This document shows, in pieces, positions 23,392 through 33,883 of a DNA stretch of 64,000 bases; within the stretch, counting starts at the first letter, position 1; every line of letters starts with the position of its first letter. This DNA comes from Ramazzottius varieornatus (Eukaryota; Tardigrada; Eutardigrada; Parachela; Ramazzottiidae): the NCBI GenBank assembly GCA_001949185.1, contig BDGG01000008.1, positions 1,299,648 through 1,363,647 of the forward strand, in the 5' to 3' direction. The translations under genes and the position numbers were made by a program. The notes beneath the pieces were generated by a model, which was not told the DNA's origin, ran no database searches, and worked only from the letters and a program-made list of their open reading frames with translations.

Positions 23392-23632
23392 TCTCTTTGT
23401 TTCTTTCTTGATTTCGATAGTTTTCAACATGGTACTGGCTTGATACATCGATGTATCACTGCAATAAAATTCGATATATCAACAATAAAATATCAGAAAC
23501 GTATTATATCGAAATATCGATACGTGTAACGTGGTTGATATCTGAAACGAAATATAAATATTGAAAGTATAAATATTGAAATATATTTATCAGAAAATAT
23601 CATATCGTATTTATCCCTGCACTAGTACTGTC
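23392..23632 (-). repeat. TATCGATA-rich interspersed repeat, copy B
   Basis: Inverted copy of 1996-2232, matching over some 230 bp including the unique words TTTCTTGATTTCGATAGTTT and CATGGTACTGGCTTGAT. It differs by a small tandem duplication of AAATATTGAAAGTAT-like sequence. 23633-24151 holds only short frames with no recognisable gene. Confidence 0.6.
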
Positions 23633-24151
23633 CTACTTGGTTTTCGAACGTAATCAAACGTTTGCTTCGTTCTAGGGAGATTTCAAAGTCACCGAGAAAA
23701 ACATTACAGTGAATGATATCGGCAAGTCGGTCAAAGAAAAACGGGTACATTTACACATACTGTTAGAAAATGGGTCGTCGGTAAATGACTGCACCCAGAT
23801 CGTTATCACAAGTGGCGCAGTATTTTATTGTTATGAGTTTAAACTGTGCGGCACTTGCGAAAACGATCTCGGTGCATTCATTTGCCGTCGTCCAAACGTT
23901 ATCGGAATAACGATCATGAGCAGAGTTAATTACGGTTAATTTGAGATATTTTTCCAGTTTATCGAGCTCTTCGGTGTTGGAACTGAATACGTGGTCTGCC
24001 CCATTTCTCGTTTAGTGTACCGGTACATTGCCGACGGGCTTAGCTGTTCTGTTTAGTTGTCAACAACACGTGTACGCGTTTGAGAAAAAACAAGGACTTC
24101 GATCAGTACGTTTACGAACTTATTACTGCACCCCAGTCCGGAAGGAACTAC

Positions 24152-27019
24152 TCAAAATAACGGTTCCCGTTCGTCGACATCGATTGCTGGTATGTAAGTT
24201 TCTCCCTTGAACGGATCCCGCACAAAACTTTCATCAACCTCTTCGTCCGCTGCGGGCGTCGAGATCCACTCTTCGTTCAGTACGCTGTGCCGTAAGCCGA
24301 AACAGAAATATATCAGAACACCTGAAACAATAAGAAAAAGTACCCTGGGAAAAAAATAAAGTAAAGGGAGAAAATTTCGGGAGGGAGTTCTTCGTTCGAC
24401 TCACCGATTGTGAGCCAGACGATGAATCTAACCCAGCTCATCCATCCAAGGTTCGACAAGAGCAAAACATTCAACGCTATAGAAATGGCCGGAATTAGAG
24501 GAACGGACGGCATCTGGAACGGTAAACGCAGCCGGCGTTTCTTGTGGGCCGTAATGACCAGAAAAGCAGAGATGAAACCCAAGGGAAACAGCACGACCAG
24601 TAAAACTGCCCACCAAACCATATCAGCGAGCTCGTCATATGCATAGATGAATACTGAGTAGAAGGCACCAGCAAACGCTGCCAGCAGTACGACGGAGATA
24701 TCAACAGCGAACCCAGGGTACGGGGAGTAGGATCTCTTCCAAAAGCGGTATCTGGATTTGAGTTCGCCGTACCCGACAAGATCATCGAGGTCCTCATACC
24801 CGTCGTCCTCCGCGATTCCTCTTCGTTTGGTGGGGTCTCCGCCCTCCTGTTGTACATCATAGATGGCTACTCGAGTCTAGAAAAATGGAAACGTGAGCAT
24901 GTGAGTGAGCACGTGGGCACAGCTGCAACGTGGACAAATGAAGTAAACCACTTCGGTACCTCAGGTGGCGTCATTGTTGGCTGGAGGTGTGCGCCACTTG
25001 GGCAAACGATCGGGCTAAGTTCGTTTTATACTCACTTGGTAATGTAAGATGATGGAGCAACCGGCAACGATCGTGTACGTGCAGAGTGTGCCGACACTTA
25101 GAAACTCGACAAGAATCTCCAGGTTGAATATAACCGCCAAAAGGGCAGCTAAAGCTCCAAATATCAGCTCACTGTAGATAGGCGAGCGGGTGTAAGAGTT
25201 GACTTTTGCGAACAACCGGAACAAGAGCCCGTCTTTGGCCATGGCGTACGTGGTTCTTGTCATGGTGAAAAGATTACTTATCTGAAACACACAGAAATCA
25301 GTCTAGTTGTGTGTTTTTTCGAACTATTCGCTACTTACCAGACCTCCGATCAAGCTGATAATGATGCCGATGGCAAGGGTGATGCCTATGCCGGGATACC
25401 CGATTGATATGAAGGCTTCTGGGAAAGCGGACTGTGGATCAATCTGAGTATAGGGTACCACCAGCGTGAGACCTATTTCCAGACAAAAGATTCCAAGTTC
25501 CCGTGAAGAAATCTCTTCGTCGCAGTAGTACGGTAAAGTGTTTGAGGCATGACTGGGAAGCCCGCAAACGAAACGCACAAGATCGGAATCTTCAGTGACG
25601 CACACTTGTAGCAAATACCAATGAAAACGTGCGTCACTTGGGATTACAGTATAGGGTGGTTTACCTATTGACTGCAGCAGGTAGAATACTGTGACGATTC
25701 CCAGCGAAGAAAACATGGCCAAAGGGATGGTTCTCTGTGGGTTGGCCGCTTCTTCTCCTATACGACACAAACCGTACCAAATTTCCATTCTAAAAATAAA
25801 ACAGCAGTGGTCTGGTTTCTTACCGGCACTGGAAACTCCTTCGAACCCAATGTAAGCGAAAAAGGTAACCGCGGCTCCTCTCATTATCCCTCTGAAGCCA
25901 TAGGGCGCAAATCCAACAGATGTCCAGTTCGAAGAATCCGCAAACACGAAACATACAACTGTGAAGCAAACCAGCTGGCAAACTTCGTTCAGACATGAGG
26001 GAACGCGGAAGAAACACAATCATAAGGAGTATCGCTTACTGATGCTGAAGATGATGAAAACCACGCCGAGGAACGACAGAACTGTGCCGATAAAGGCTAA
26101 AAATAAAGATAAGCTGATTCTGCATGGCATGCCAAAACACTGTACAACAGGATACCGAGATCTGGGAGCTCAGCGAACAGACTCGTCCAGATCGTTTTCC
26201 CAAGTGGCGCACGGTTTTGGTGATATTGGCTAGAATTGTGCGCCACCTAGACAAAGCAAATGTGGTCGAGCTTCCTTGCCGAGCTTCGATGATGGTTTCG
26301 TGCTTACTAAATCTGTTTGATCCAAGTAGCATCAGTGTCGTGATGAGAAGTCCGGCGGCAAGTGCCAGAAGATCAGGATAGGCCGCTAGGTATGGACTGT
26401 CGAAAGCTCCAACATTGTTGATGGTCCACTCAGAAATGGTGTTGTTGGTCATGGCGTCTATCGCACCACTTATGGCGCTGGACATGGACGCCGCCGAGAC
26501 CAGCTCTTCCAGGACCATCTGCCATCCGACTATGAAAGCAACGAACTCCCCTATCGTAACCTAAAAGCATACTAATCATTGGCTTCAGTGCAAAAGCTTC
26601 TGCTGATAATGTAATGGAACATCAGTCGTACGTACATAGCTGAAGACATATCCAGAGCCGGCTTGTGGAATAGTGGAGGCGAATTCGGCGTAGCACATGC
26701 CAGTGACGAAAGCCACGAGAGCTCCAATGGCGAAGCTGATTACCACTGCTGGTCCTGCATATTGAGTGGCGGGACCTGAAACAGACGGGAAGACATTCAG
26801 TCCACGGCTTACGGACGTTTTTATTAGAGCAACTGGTCATCCGGACTCACCGAGAACGACGAAAGCCCCACCACCGGCCATTTGGCCAATACCGATGGCG
26901 ATGACAGCAACTGGACTCAATGAGCGTTTCAGATTGGTTTTCATGAGGTCCTCGCGGATGACTTTTCTCCTCGTCAACTTGGCCCAAAAATGACCGAACC
27001 AGTGCCGGGCTTGATCCAT
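24152..27019 (-). CDS. Cationic amino acid transporter, SLC7 CAT type
   Basis: Ten exons (27019-26851, 26775-26636, 26560-26308, 26096-26040, 25958-25824, 25757-25665, 25472-25339, 25281-25036, 24876-24405, 24321-24152) join in phase to 622 residues. The layout is that of CAT transporters in the APC superfamily: basic N-terminus with RRKVIREDLMKTNLKRSLSP, first helix IGIGQMAGGGAFVVLG, helix 2 with GMCYAEFASTIPQAGSGYVF, helix 6 region RGAAVTFFAYIGFEGVSSAG followed by EEAANPQRTIPLAM, helix 8 to 9 with ISNLFTMTRTTYAMAKDGLL, and four more helices in the 24876-24405 exon. The C-terminal tail is short and acidic. It should carry lysine, arginine or similar amino acids across the plasma or lysosomal membrane. 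Introns 3 and 6 hold foldback-repeat sequence. Confidence 0.93.
26165..26297. repeat. Foldback repeat in SLC7 intron 3
   Basis: Arms GGGAGCTCAGCGAACAGACT and, complemented, GAAGCTCGGCAAGGAAGCTC enclose CGTTTTCCCAAGTGGCGCAC and GTGCGCCACCTAGACAAAGC. The element makes up most of the intron and ends about ten bases from the donor. Confidence 0.6.
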
Positions 27020-27609
27020 ACCAAAAGTCCACCAATAGACGAAGATCGAGGTTTCTACCTGCTGACTGAAATGCTGGCTAAGCTAGGGATAACACAGCAT
27101 TCCAGTTACATTTTCTGCAACTTTTCAAGGATTTCAGATAAACCTCTCATTCAAACAGAGAAATTCCCTGAATGTTCCACAACAGATGTTCTAGCGGCAG
27201 ACCGAATTTTAACTTAGCCTGAAACAGTTCACCGCAACGTGCGTTTACCAGACATCGAAATGCTGCGGGGCGAAAAGCCGGTAGACGGGCTCGTAGCCTC
27301 TGGGCCTGCTGTGGACTATCAATACAGCACTGCGTACAGCTAACTTGAGCATCTGTAGCCGCGCGGTAGGTATTGTTTCTTTACTCCATAACAAAATAAA
27401 GTTTCAGTCTAGTAAGTCTAAGACTTGCCAGTCTTTGTGAATAAAGAAATTGACAAGCTATCCGTAGACGAACCAATGAACAAGAAGCTAGAAAGATACG
27501 GACTAACCTTTTTACTAAAGGTCCCCAGACGTTTTTCAACTGGAAAAGCATAGGCGCGGCGCGATAACAACTCATGTTCAAGCTATTCGTGTACCGTGGA
27601 CGAAGGTCC

Positions 27610-30264
27610 TCAATGCACGACTCCGTTAGCTTCGCCATCGGATTTCACCTTCTTTGAGTCAGCAGAATCTGTAAAACGGAAGACTGGATGGAAACAGTGT
27701 GCTGGAGTGACAAGATCGGACGAACCGTCCAACGTACCTTCATCTTCCGCAGCGCGCTTCTTGCTGGCGGCATCGTGAGCGTGTTTCAGCTCCACTTCGT
27801 CCAGTCCGACTGCAGGATGCGAACATGGATAGTTGACACCGTTTGCTGTGTCTGAAAATCATTGCTATTGAACTTGTTGATTCATCCCGTTGGTTCTAAG
27901 CGTACCTTCAAATTCTTTTTTAACCTCTTCCGCGCTGCTGCCATCCTTCGCGGCTTCCGGTTCGGGCTTAACGTCTGTTGTGTTCTCGCCATCTTTCCCG
28001 GTATCTTGAGGCTTGCCATACTTGACGTTACCGTTCTTCTGGGAAGGATTGAACTTGAACTGCTGTTTAGCGTCTGCTCTCATCGTTCGAAGAACTGCGC
28101 GGTGAAATTAGTAACTCATCATGTAACATTTGCCGATGGGCGAAATGCGCAAGGCTATGTTCTCAACTTACTTCGGTTGTTTTTGGCTTCAAGGAAAGTG
28201 TCCCAGTAGGTTGAGAAGTAGGCTTCCTCCTCCTTGCCTTCGAGGACCCTTCCTTTGTAATGTATGCCGTCGATCATGATCTTGTTTTTGTTCTGGGACA
28301 GGATAGTGTTTAAGATTTCTTTGGCGACCGCGGTCTGGAATCTTACACGGACCTAAACAAAGCACAAGATTCGACTACCAGACCGGAAGTCAAAACACTT
28401 AGAAGTACGAGGTAAAGGTTGTAAACTAAGCCACCTCATACCGGGTTTGTAAAGTTAGCCACGGCTGTAGCGTCTATCGCTTGATTGACTATTTGATTGT
28501 CAGTCTTGGCTTTTTAACATGAGATTTCAACGTTCTTTTAATTGCGGATCTCTTGGATTCTCTGACTCCTCGTGTTGACTGTGCCTAATACCATTCGACA
28601 GCTCATTATTTTATCTATCGATCTATCCTTAAAAGTTTGGGATTGAGTAGTAGAGAACAGGCGAACTTAGACGGCTAACTTTACAAACCCGGTATGGGGC
28701 GGCTAGCTTTACAGCCTTTCCCTCGTAACTGTAAGAACGTGGACTGGACGTATGTATAGTTTCGTGATTTCTCACCTCACGCTGACCCTTCTGATGGTCG
28801 ATGTAGCGAACAGGAGACAGCTTCTCAAAGTACTCTTTGATGGGCAAGTACTGGATATTCCGTTGGGTGGACAAGTGAAGTACCGATCCTGGAATCTTGG
28901 ATTCTTCACTGCAAAGAAGAGTCCTGGTGCTGCCGGCATAGCCACGGTAGACAGAACAGCCTATCTCGAGAAACGATGCTGCTTATTCACTTACATGTCC
29001 TTTTTCTTGTCCACCATGCGTTTCTCTCTGCTGGCAGCATGGTCGGCTCTGCAAAAAAAACTAACAATGATCATCTCTGTGGAGGGCAGAAAGTTTGATA
29101 CTTGCTTCCATTCTCGCATCATCTCTTGAGTGCCGAATTTGGTTTCTTCTTCCGAAGCAGCCATGTACTTTTCTGCATCCGCTTTATTCTTGAAGATGCA
29201 CAGAACCGAACCCTAAAATCAAAGCATACAACTTTTGAACCTTCATTTGAAATCTGAATACAGAACCCGTTTTAAATTAGATTTTTTGCTGATTACTACA
29301 ACCGGAAGTCAGAATATTAGGTACAGCATTCTACCTTCCATTTTCCTTTGACTTTAGCGTCTCCTTCCGAGAACTTCTGCAGAATGAGCCCATCGATCGG
29401 TCCGAACTTTCTAAAGTATTCCTGCATGGCGTCCATGGTGGCCGTCTTTGTGAAGCGTTTCTATAAAAGCGACACTGTGATAACACGACATTCACTGTGA
29501 CATTGTTCTTAGCTTTCCGCGACAAAAAAGCGATATCGTCGTATCGATGTAGAATTCAGAAGACGACTTTGCGAACATGGATAAGACAGAACAGTAAAGG
29601 TTTCACTTACGACGTAGACAGTTCGGGGATCGCGCTCAGCGCGAAGATCCTCGGTATCTTCCAGGTAGGGATATTTGCGCTTGACTCTTTTGCCTGTCTC
29701 GTCCACTTCCAACTCGGAAAACTTCTTCAAGCTATCAATTACATCCACTGGGTTGCTCGTTATTTTCTACAAAAATAGAACTACAATATAACAACATGCC
29801 GACGTGTCAGACGAGCATTTTCCACACTGATAATAAGTATCACGATATATAGCTCTAAAACGAATTGATGCTAACCTTGACTCTGTTACATTTCATGATG
29901 GTGTCAACAGGAACGTATCCTTCGTCTGTTAGCACGAGATCCCGGAAGAATTTGTCTTGAGACAAATTGAAGTCGCTCAAGTAATACTACAAACATCCAG
30001 TTTACATGAAGGAAGCCAAAACCTTGCACTGAATCCACCGATCGACACACTCACCTCCACCTGGTCGGCGATCCTTTTCATAATCTCGTCCATCCTAGCT
30101 GCCGCGTCAGGCTTGATCTTCTGCACTTCGGTTGAAGAGCTGTTCTTGGTGTTGGCCACTTCTGGTTTTGTCTCGGCATTGTTGTCGTTTTCCGCCTTCG
30201 CCGGGGACGACTTTTCTGGGACGCTAGGAGTGGAAGCGGCGGCACCGTCGACTGCTGCGCTCAT
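27610..30264 (-). CDS. SSB: La autoantigen homolog (La motif, RRM, xRRM-like)
   Basis: About eleven exons give roughly 480 residues. La binds the UUU-OH tail of RNA polymerase III transcripts and protects and folds them. The La motif spans the end of exon 1 to exon 3: QVEYYLSDFNLSQDKFFRD, then DEGYVPVDTIMKCNRVK, keeping the aromatic and Asp residues that hold the 3' end. RRM1 follows (DPRTVYV, RKFGPIDGLILQKF, GSVLCIFKNKADAEKYM). The second, C-terminal RRM shows VRVRFQTAVAKEILNTIL and RVLEGKEEEAYFSTYW, like the xRRM of La and LARP7. The tail (28096-27610) is Lys/Glu-rich with QQFKFNPSQ, as in La. Start chosen at MSAAVDG (30264); an in-frame Met at 30354 is possible. Intron between 28760 and 28353 contains a transposon-like element. 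Confidence 0.92.
28408..28725. repeat. TA-flanked MITE in La intron
   Basis: A 318-bp element with inverted ends of about 55 bp. The left end reads CGAGGTAAAGGTTGTAAACT and the complement of the right end CGAGGGAAAGGCTGTAAAGC, both continuing into CATACCGGGTTTGTAAAGTT. TA lies outside each end (28406-28407, 28726-28727). No coding capacity. The outermost bases CGAGGTAAA match the tips of the pogo-like transposon at 20286. Confidence 0.75.
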
Positions 30265-30479
30265 GTTGACAGCTGGAAAGCACGGCTCGTGGGAAACGTC
30301 CTTGGATAACTCGCTTCCGTTCAGTAAGAAGTACCAGCCAGGATCCGGGATCAAGAAAGACCAGACGAAGCAGGTCCGGATGCGAGAAGAAGAAATTCAA
30401 GTGGCTGGAGTGAAATTTTACCAGTCTATTGCGAAACCACCGGTTTTACCTTTATGTCGTTGGTTGATTGCCTAGTCTA

Positions 30480-31445
30480 TTTGGTTACCGTCTGCCATTC
30501 AGGCCAGTGCCGAAGGCCCACATTTCCCAGGGTGAAAGGGAAGAGAATGCGGCATTCCCTGGGTCGGCCCGGTGTTTCCTGAAGTAAATTACTTGGAATC
30601 AATGGAGTGACACGTGGTGATCATACCCATGGGCTCCAAGGACCAAGATAAACGTTTGGGATGGGTTTCTGGAGTACGTACCGCTTCAACCACCAGCCAC
30701 GTGGTGAGATTTCTCCGAGATTATCTCACGGTACGTACCACATAGATCTCGATTGATTCCGCTAGTTTACAGGGAAGAAAGTGAAGGAGATTAGTCTGAG
30801 ACTTCCCAGCACTACTTTTCGGGATGGAAAAGTGCGAGTACTGGCCCGAACCGACTACACGGTTTTGCTGGACACGCGACAGCAGGATTTCCGCCCTCAG
30901 GGATGGGATGGCTTCATTTTTCGGGTGGAGCTTTCAGGGATGGACGGGAGATTGGAGTACAACAACGCTTACCAGAACGCCCACCTTCCGACAATGCACG
31001 AAATTTCCGCGAGATGTACACTGATCTACATGGAACAGGGTCTTTCATGTGGTCATTTAGATTAAGACGCCTTAACAGAGCTGAAACAGTGCGTATCAAG
31101 GGAGAACCGTACCCCTTTCGACACGGAAGTTCCGAAAACTTCATAGTTAATCATTTTGCCGCGTTTGTTTTCGAAGCCTAGTAAGCGAGCGAAAGGTTTC
31201 TTTTCTTACCGATAGTATCAATAGATTCACGTACTAATCGTGCAGTATTTTGTTGATATGGTCCTGAACAGAAGAACTCTGATAGACCGAATTTACTTTT
31301 CGTCCGAGCACTGTATACTGGGGTTTTTGTTTGATTTATAAAGAACGACTGTACTCCGATTTGACTCTGCACCCGGATTTTCAGGAGGAAAACCGGAAAA
31401 ATTGGGGCAAAGGTCTAGGTTGTTTTTTTCTTGACCAGTATTCTG
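30480..31445. other. Intergenic stretch, no certain gene
   Basis: An open frame of 94 codons (30781-31065, plus) has no recognisable domain. Promoter of La should lie at its left edge. AGTACGTACCG and CGGTACGTACCA near 30677 and 30729 form a loose inverted repeat. Confidence 0.4.
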
Positions 31446-31454
31446 GAGCTGCCG

Positions 31455-32577
31455 TCATCTTCGACGAAAGGTATTTTTAAGCTGTCGCCAAACGCCTCTT
31501 AGCCCTTTCCGCTCGACGTTTGAGTGATTTGCAGCAGTAGGTCCAGGGACTTCAAGGCTGAGCTGCGGTATACCTCGAGATGAAGTCCCCGTGTATTTCG
31601 GGGGAGCAAGACCCAGGTCGCGGTCTAGTTTTTGCCTGACGGCCATCATATCATGCAAACTGACAAACTCCGTTAGGTCGATCTCGCTAGGCTCGTCCAG
31701 TTCGTCATCACAGAAAGCCGCGTTCGAAGCAACTCCGAAATCCATAGGCCTTCAAAAGAGGTCAGTATCGTGGGGCGCTTTGTTAGCCCCGTTGTTCAGC
31801 TCTAAAGGCGACTTACAGGTTTCCTGGTTCGGGCTGGGCTGCGATCTCTTGGAGGATCACCGGAGCAGCTGCGGGGACAAGTTTAGAAGACGCGGTGTTC
31901 ATGCTGTAATTTTTCATTGGGTAGCGGCTGAACTGCGCTACGCTGCTCTCAGAGTCTTGCATGGGCCGAAACTCCGCATGAGAAACTTCATCGGAAACAT
32001 CCCTTAGCGCTGTGAAGTACTCAGTTTGCCGTGGAGTGGGCTGGAGGTTCAAGGCAGCTTTGTTGTCGCGATGTACCGCAGGTATATTTTGCGCTTTGGT
32101 TCCTTGAGGTTCAAAATGCTCTGCAAATGCAAAAATTCAAATGGTGTCTTCATGGAGGAACAGTCCAAGGAGCAGGAGGAACCGTAACCACTGCCCTTCT
32201 TACCGTTGTGAAAATGAACATGGTGCGCCTCGAAGCTGGGCGCCTCGTCGAGCTCAATGCCTACTCCAAAATCCCCTTGGCTAACTCCTGGAAACATGTC
32301 TATCAAAATATAAATTATAATAAGTGAGGAGTTATTGTAACGCAAGTTGTTTTGCAGTTACTGGTCCCAACGTACCTCCCTGATGAGGCCGCGCACCACT
32401 GTTCATCTGCGGTCCGCCTTGGCGATAATATGCCATCTCACAACAGGTTTGCTCAAGTCGCTTCAAAGAGATACCCGGCACACGGCACGAACCAGAAGTC
32501 GCTACACCGTATGGTACCGGTGAGCGTTTAAGTCCGTAGGTATGGTAACTTATGAAATGCTCCGGGGGGAGTGCCAA
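31455..32577 (-). CDS. Unrecognised acidic protein with basic amphipathic C-terminus
   Basis: Four exons join in phase: 32577 to about 32375, about 32298-32206, about 32121-31819, and about 31751-31455. Upstream Met at 32577 or a later one at 32436 (MAYYRQGG) could start the protein, giving roughly 250-300 residues. I do not recognise a family. Visible features are a His-rich patch (AHHVHFHN), an acidic segment (DDELDEPSEIDLTEF), a helix-like FVSLHDMMAVRQKLDRDLGL, and a basic C-terminus LRGVWRQLKNTFRRR that could bind membranes or nucleic acid. No signal peptide or membrane helix. Splice sites are good throughout, which argues for a real gene. It is transcribed away from STK11. Confidence 0.6.
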
Positions 32578-33435
32578 GTAACAGGACGATCGCCTCCACG
32601 AAGATGCACGGACTAGAACGCAGTGGAACGCTTTTTACCTTCTGCAAGATTCGCACAAGTAATTAGTAGCCTGAGAATCTTGTAGCTACAGTCACCCCAC
32701 CCTGCTACAGTACGGTTAGGTCCTGGCCTGCCATTATTTTCATGCGCTTCCTGTGCAGTGATACGTCGATCCGCTGTGACGTATTTGCGGTTACGTCATA
32801 CGCAAGTGGCAAGATGCAAGACATCACCACTGCGAAATATCCTTATTTTAAAATTAGAGTTTGATTGGGCGATATATGACAGAAGGCGGCGCTATCCAGC
32901 ACGGCCCGTGATGGAGAGCTGGAAAACAAACTAAACCGTGCCGAGTATCGACGCACGTGCCTCGAATTTCGTACGTACATGGCGCACTGCACTTTCATCA
33001 GCTAAAAAAGTCTTTCTCTTGGTTTTCGTGAAGGTCTTTCCACCACATCTTTCTTGGCACATGTGTTTGCGTCTGTCAGCTGCATCTTGGTTGGATCTTG
33101 AACTTGAAAGAGAGACATCCGACAAGTTGACTTTCTGGTCCTGGATGCTCCATCTCTAAGTAGGCTCAGTCTTTGATCTGTGATGCGCTGCTGACGAGCC
33201 AGGATCAAGTTGTTTTTTCTCTTTTCTGAGTAACCTTGTCTAACTACCTCCTCTTATAAGATCACGTCTCATAAATATCCCTGTGGACTCATTGCCCTTT
33301 ATAGCCCCGACTTTTGTCAACGCTGCCAGTTTGGAGTTCGTGATTCATCTTCAGTTCTCCTCGTTCCATTTTCTGCCGCCTTGATGCCTTCTATTTGCTC
33401 CTGATTTGTCTCGGGATCGTTTCGTTTACCCCTAG

Positions 33436-33735
33436 ATGACTGTAAAAACTACGGTGAGTGAATCTTGCTTATCGAAAAATATAACGGGACCGAATAATCT
33501 CATAATCGCGCCGAACTGAAGTATCAGTTTCGTTGAATTTCTGAAATTTGGGAAGCCATTAGGTTAGTCTGATGAACTAATTGTGCTAATTCACCTACAG
33601 AAAACAGGCCGAACCGTAATGTTCACCAAGCTGATCACCACATTGTTTCTATTAGCTCCGCCCACCGCGTCGTTATCTATACGAGCGTACGGCTTGCCAA
33701 ATTCGATTCTTGGCATTTTTATGTTTGGAATCTAG
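33436..33735 (+). CDS. Possible two-exon short ORF upstream of STK11
   Basis: ATG at 33436 opens an 18-base piece ending in a donor (ACG|GTGAGTG). A good acceptor (CACCTACAG) at 33600 continues the frame to TAG at 33733, giving 50 residues: a basic start, then MFTKLITTLFLLAPPTASLS, which looks like a signal peptide or membrane segment, and a short tail. It lies 150 bp before the STK11 start, so it may instead be a 5'-UTR exon of STK11 with an upstream ORF. No homolog is recognised. Confidence 0.3.
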
Positions 33736-33883
33736 TTTTCGGTTTGGAAGTTGACTGTGTTTTTGGTTTTTCAGGCTTTCTCGACGTGTGTGGTTTCTGA
33801 TACAAGTTGGTAAAGGGAGATCCGACACGAAACGGAGGGACTAAGCAGCGGTGTGAGAGGTGGGGGTTGTGGCAGACATCTCC

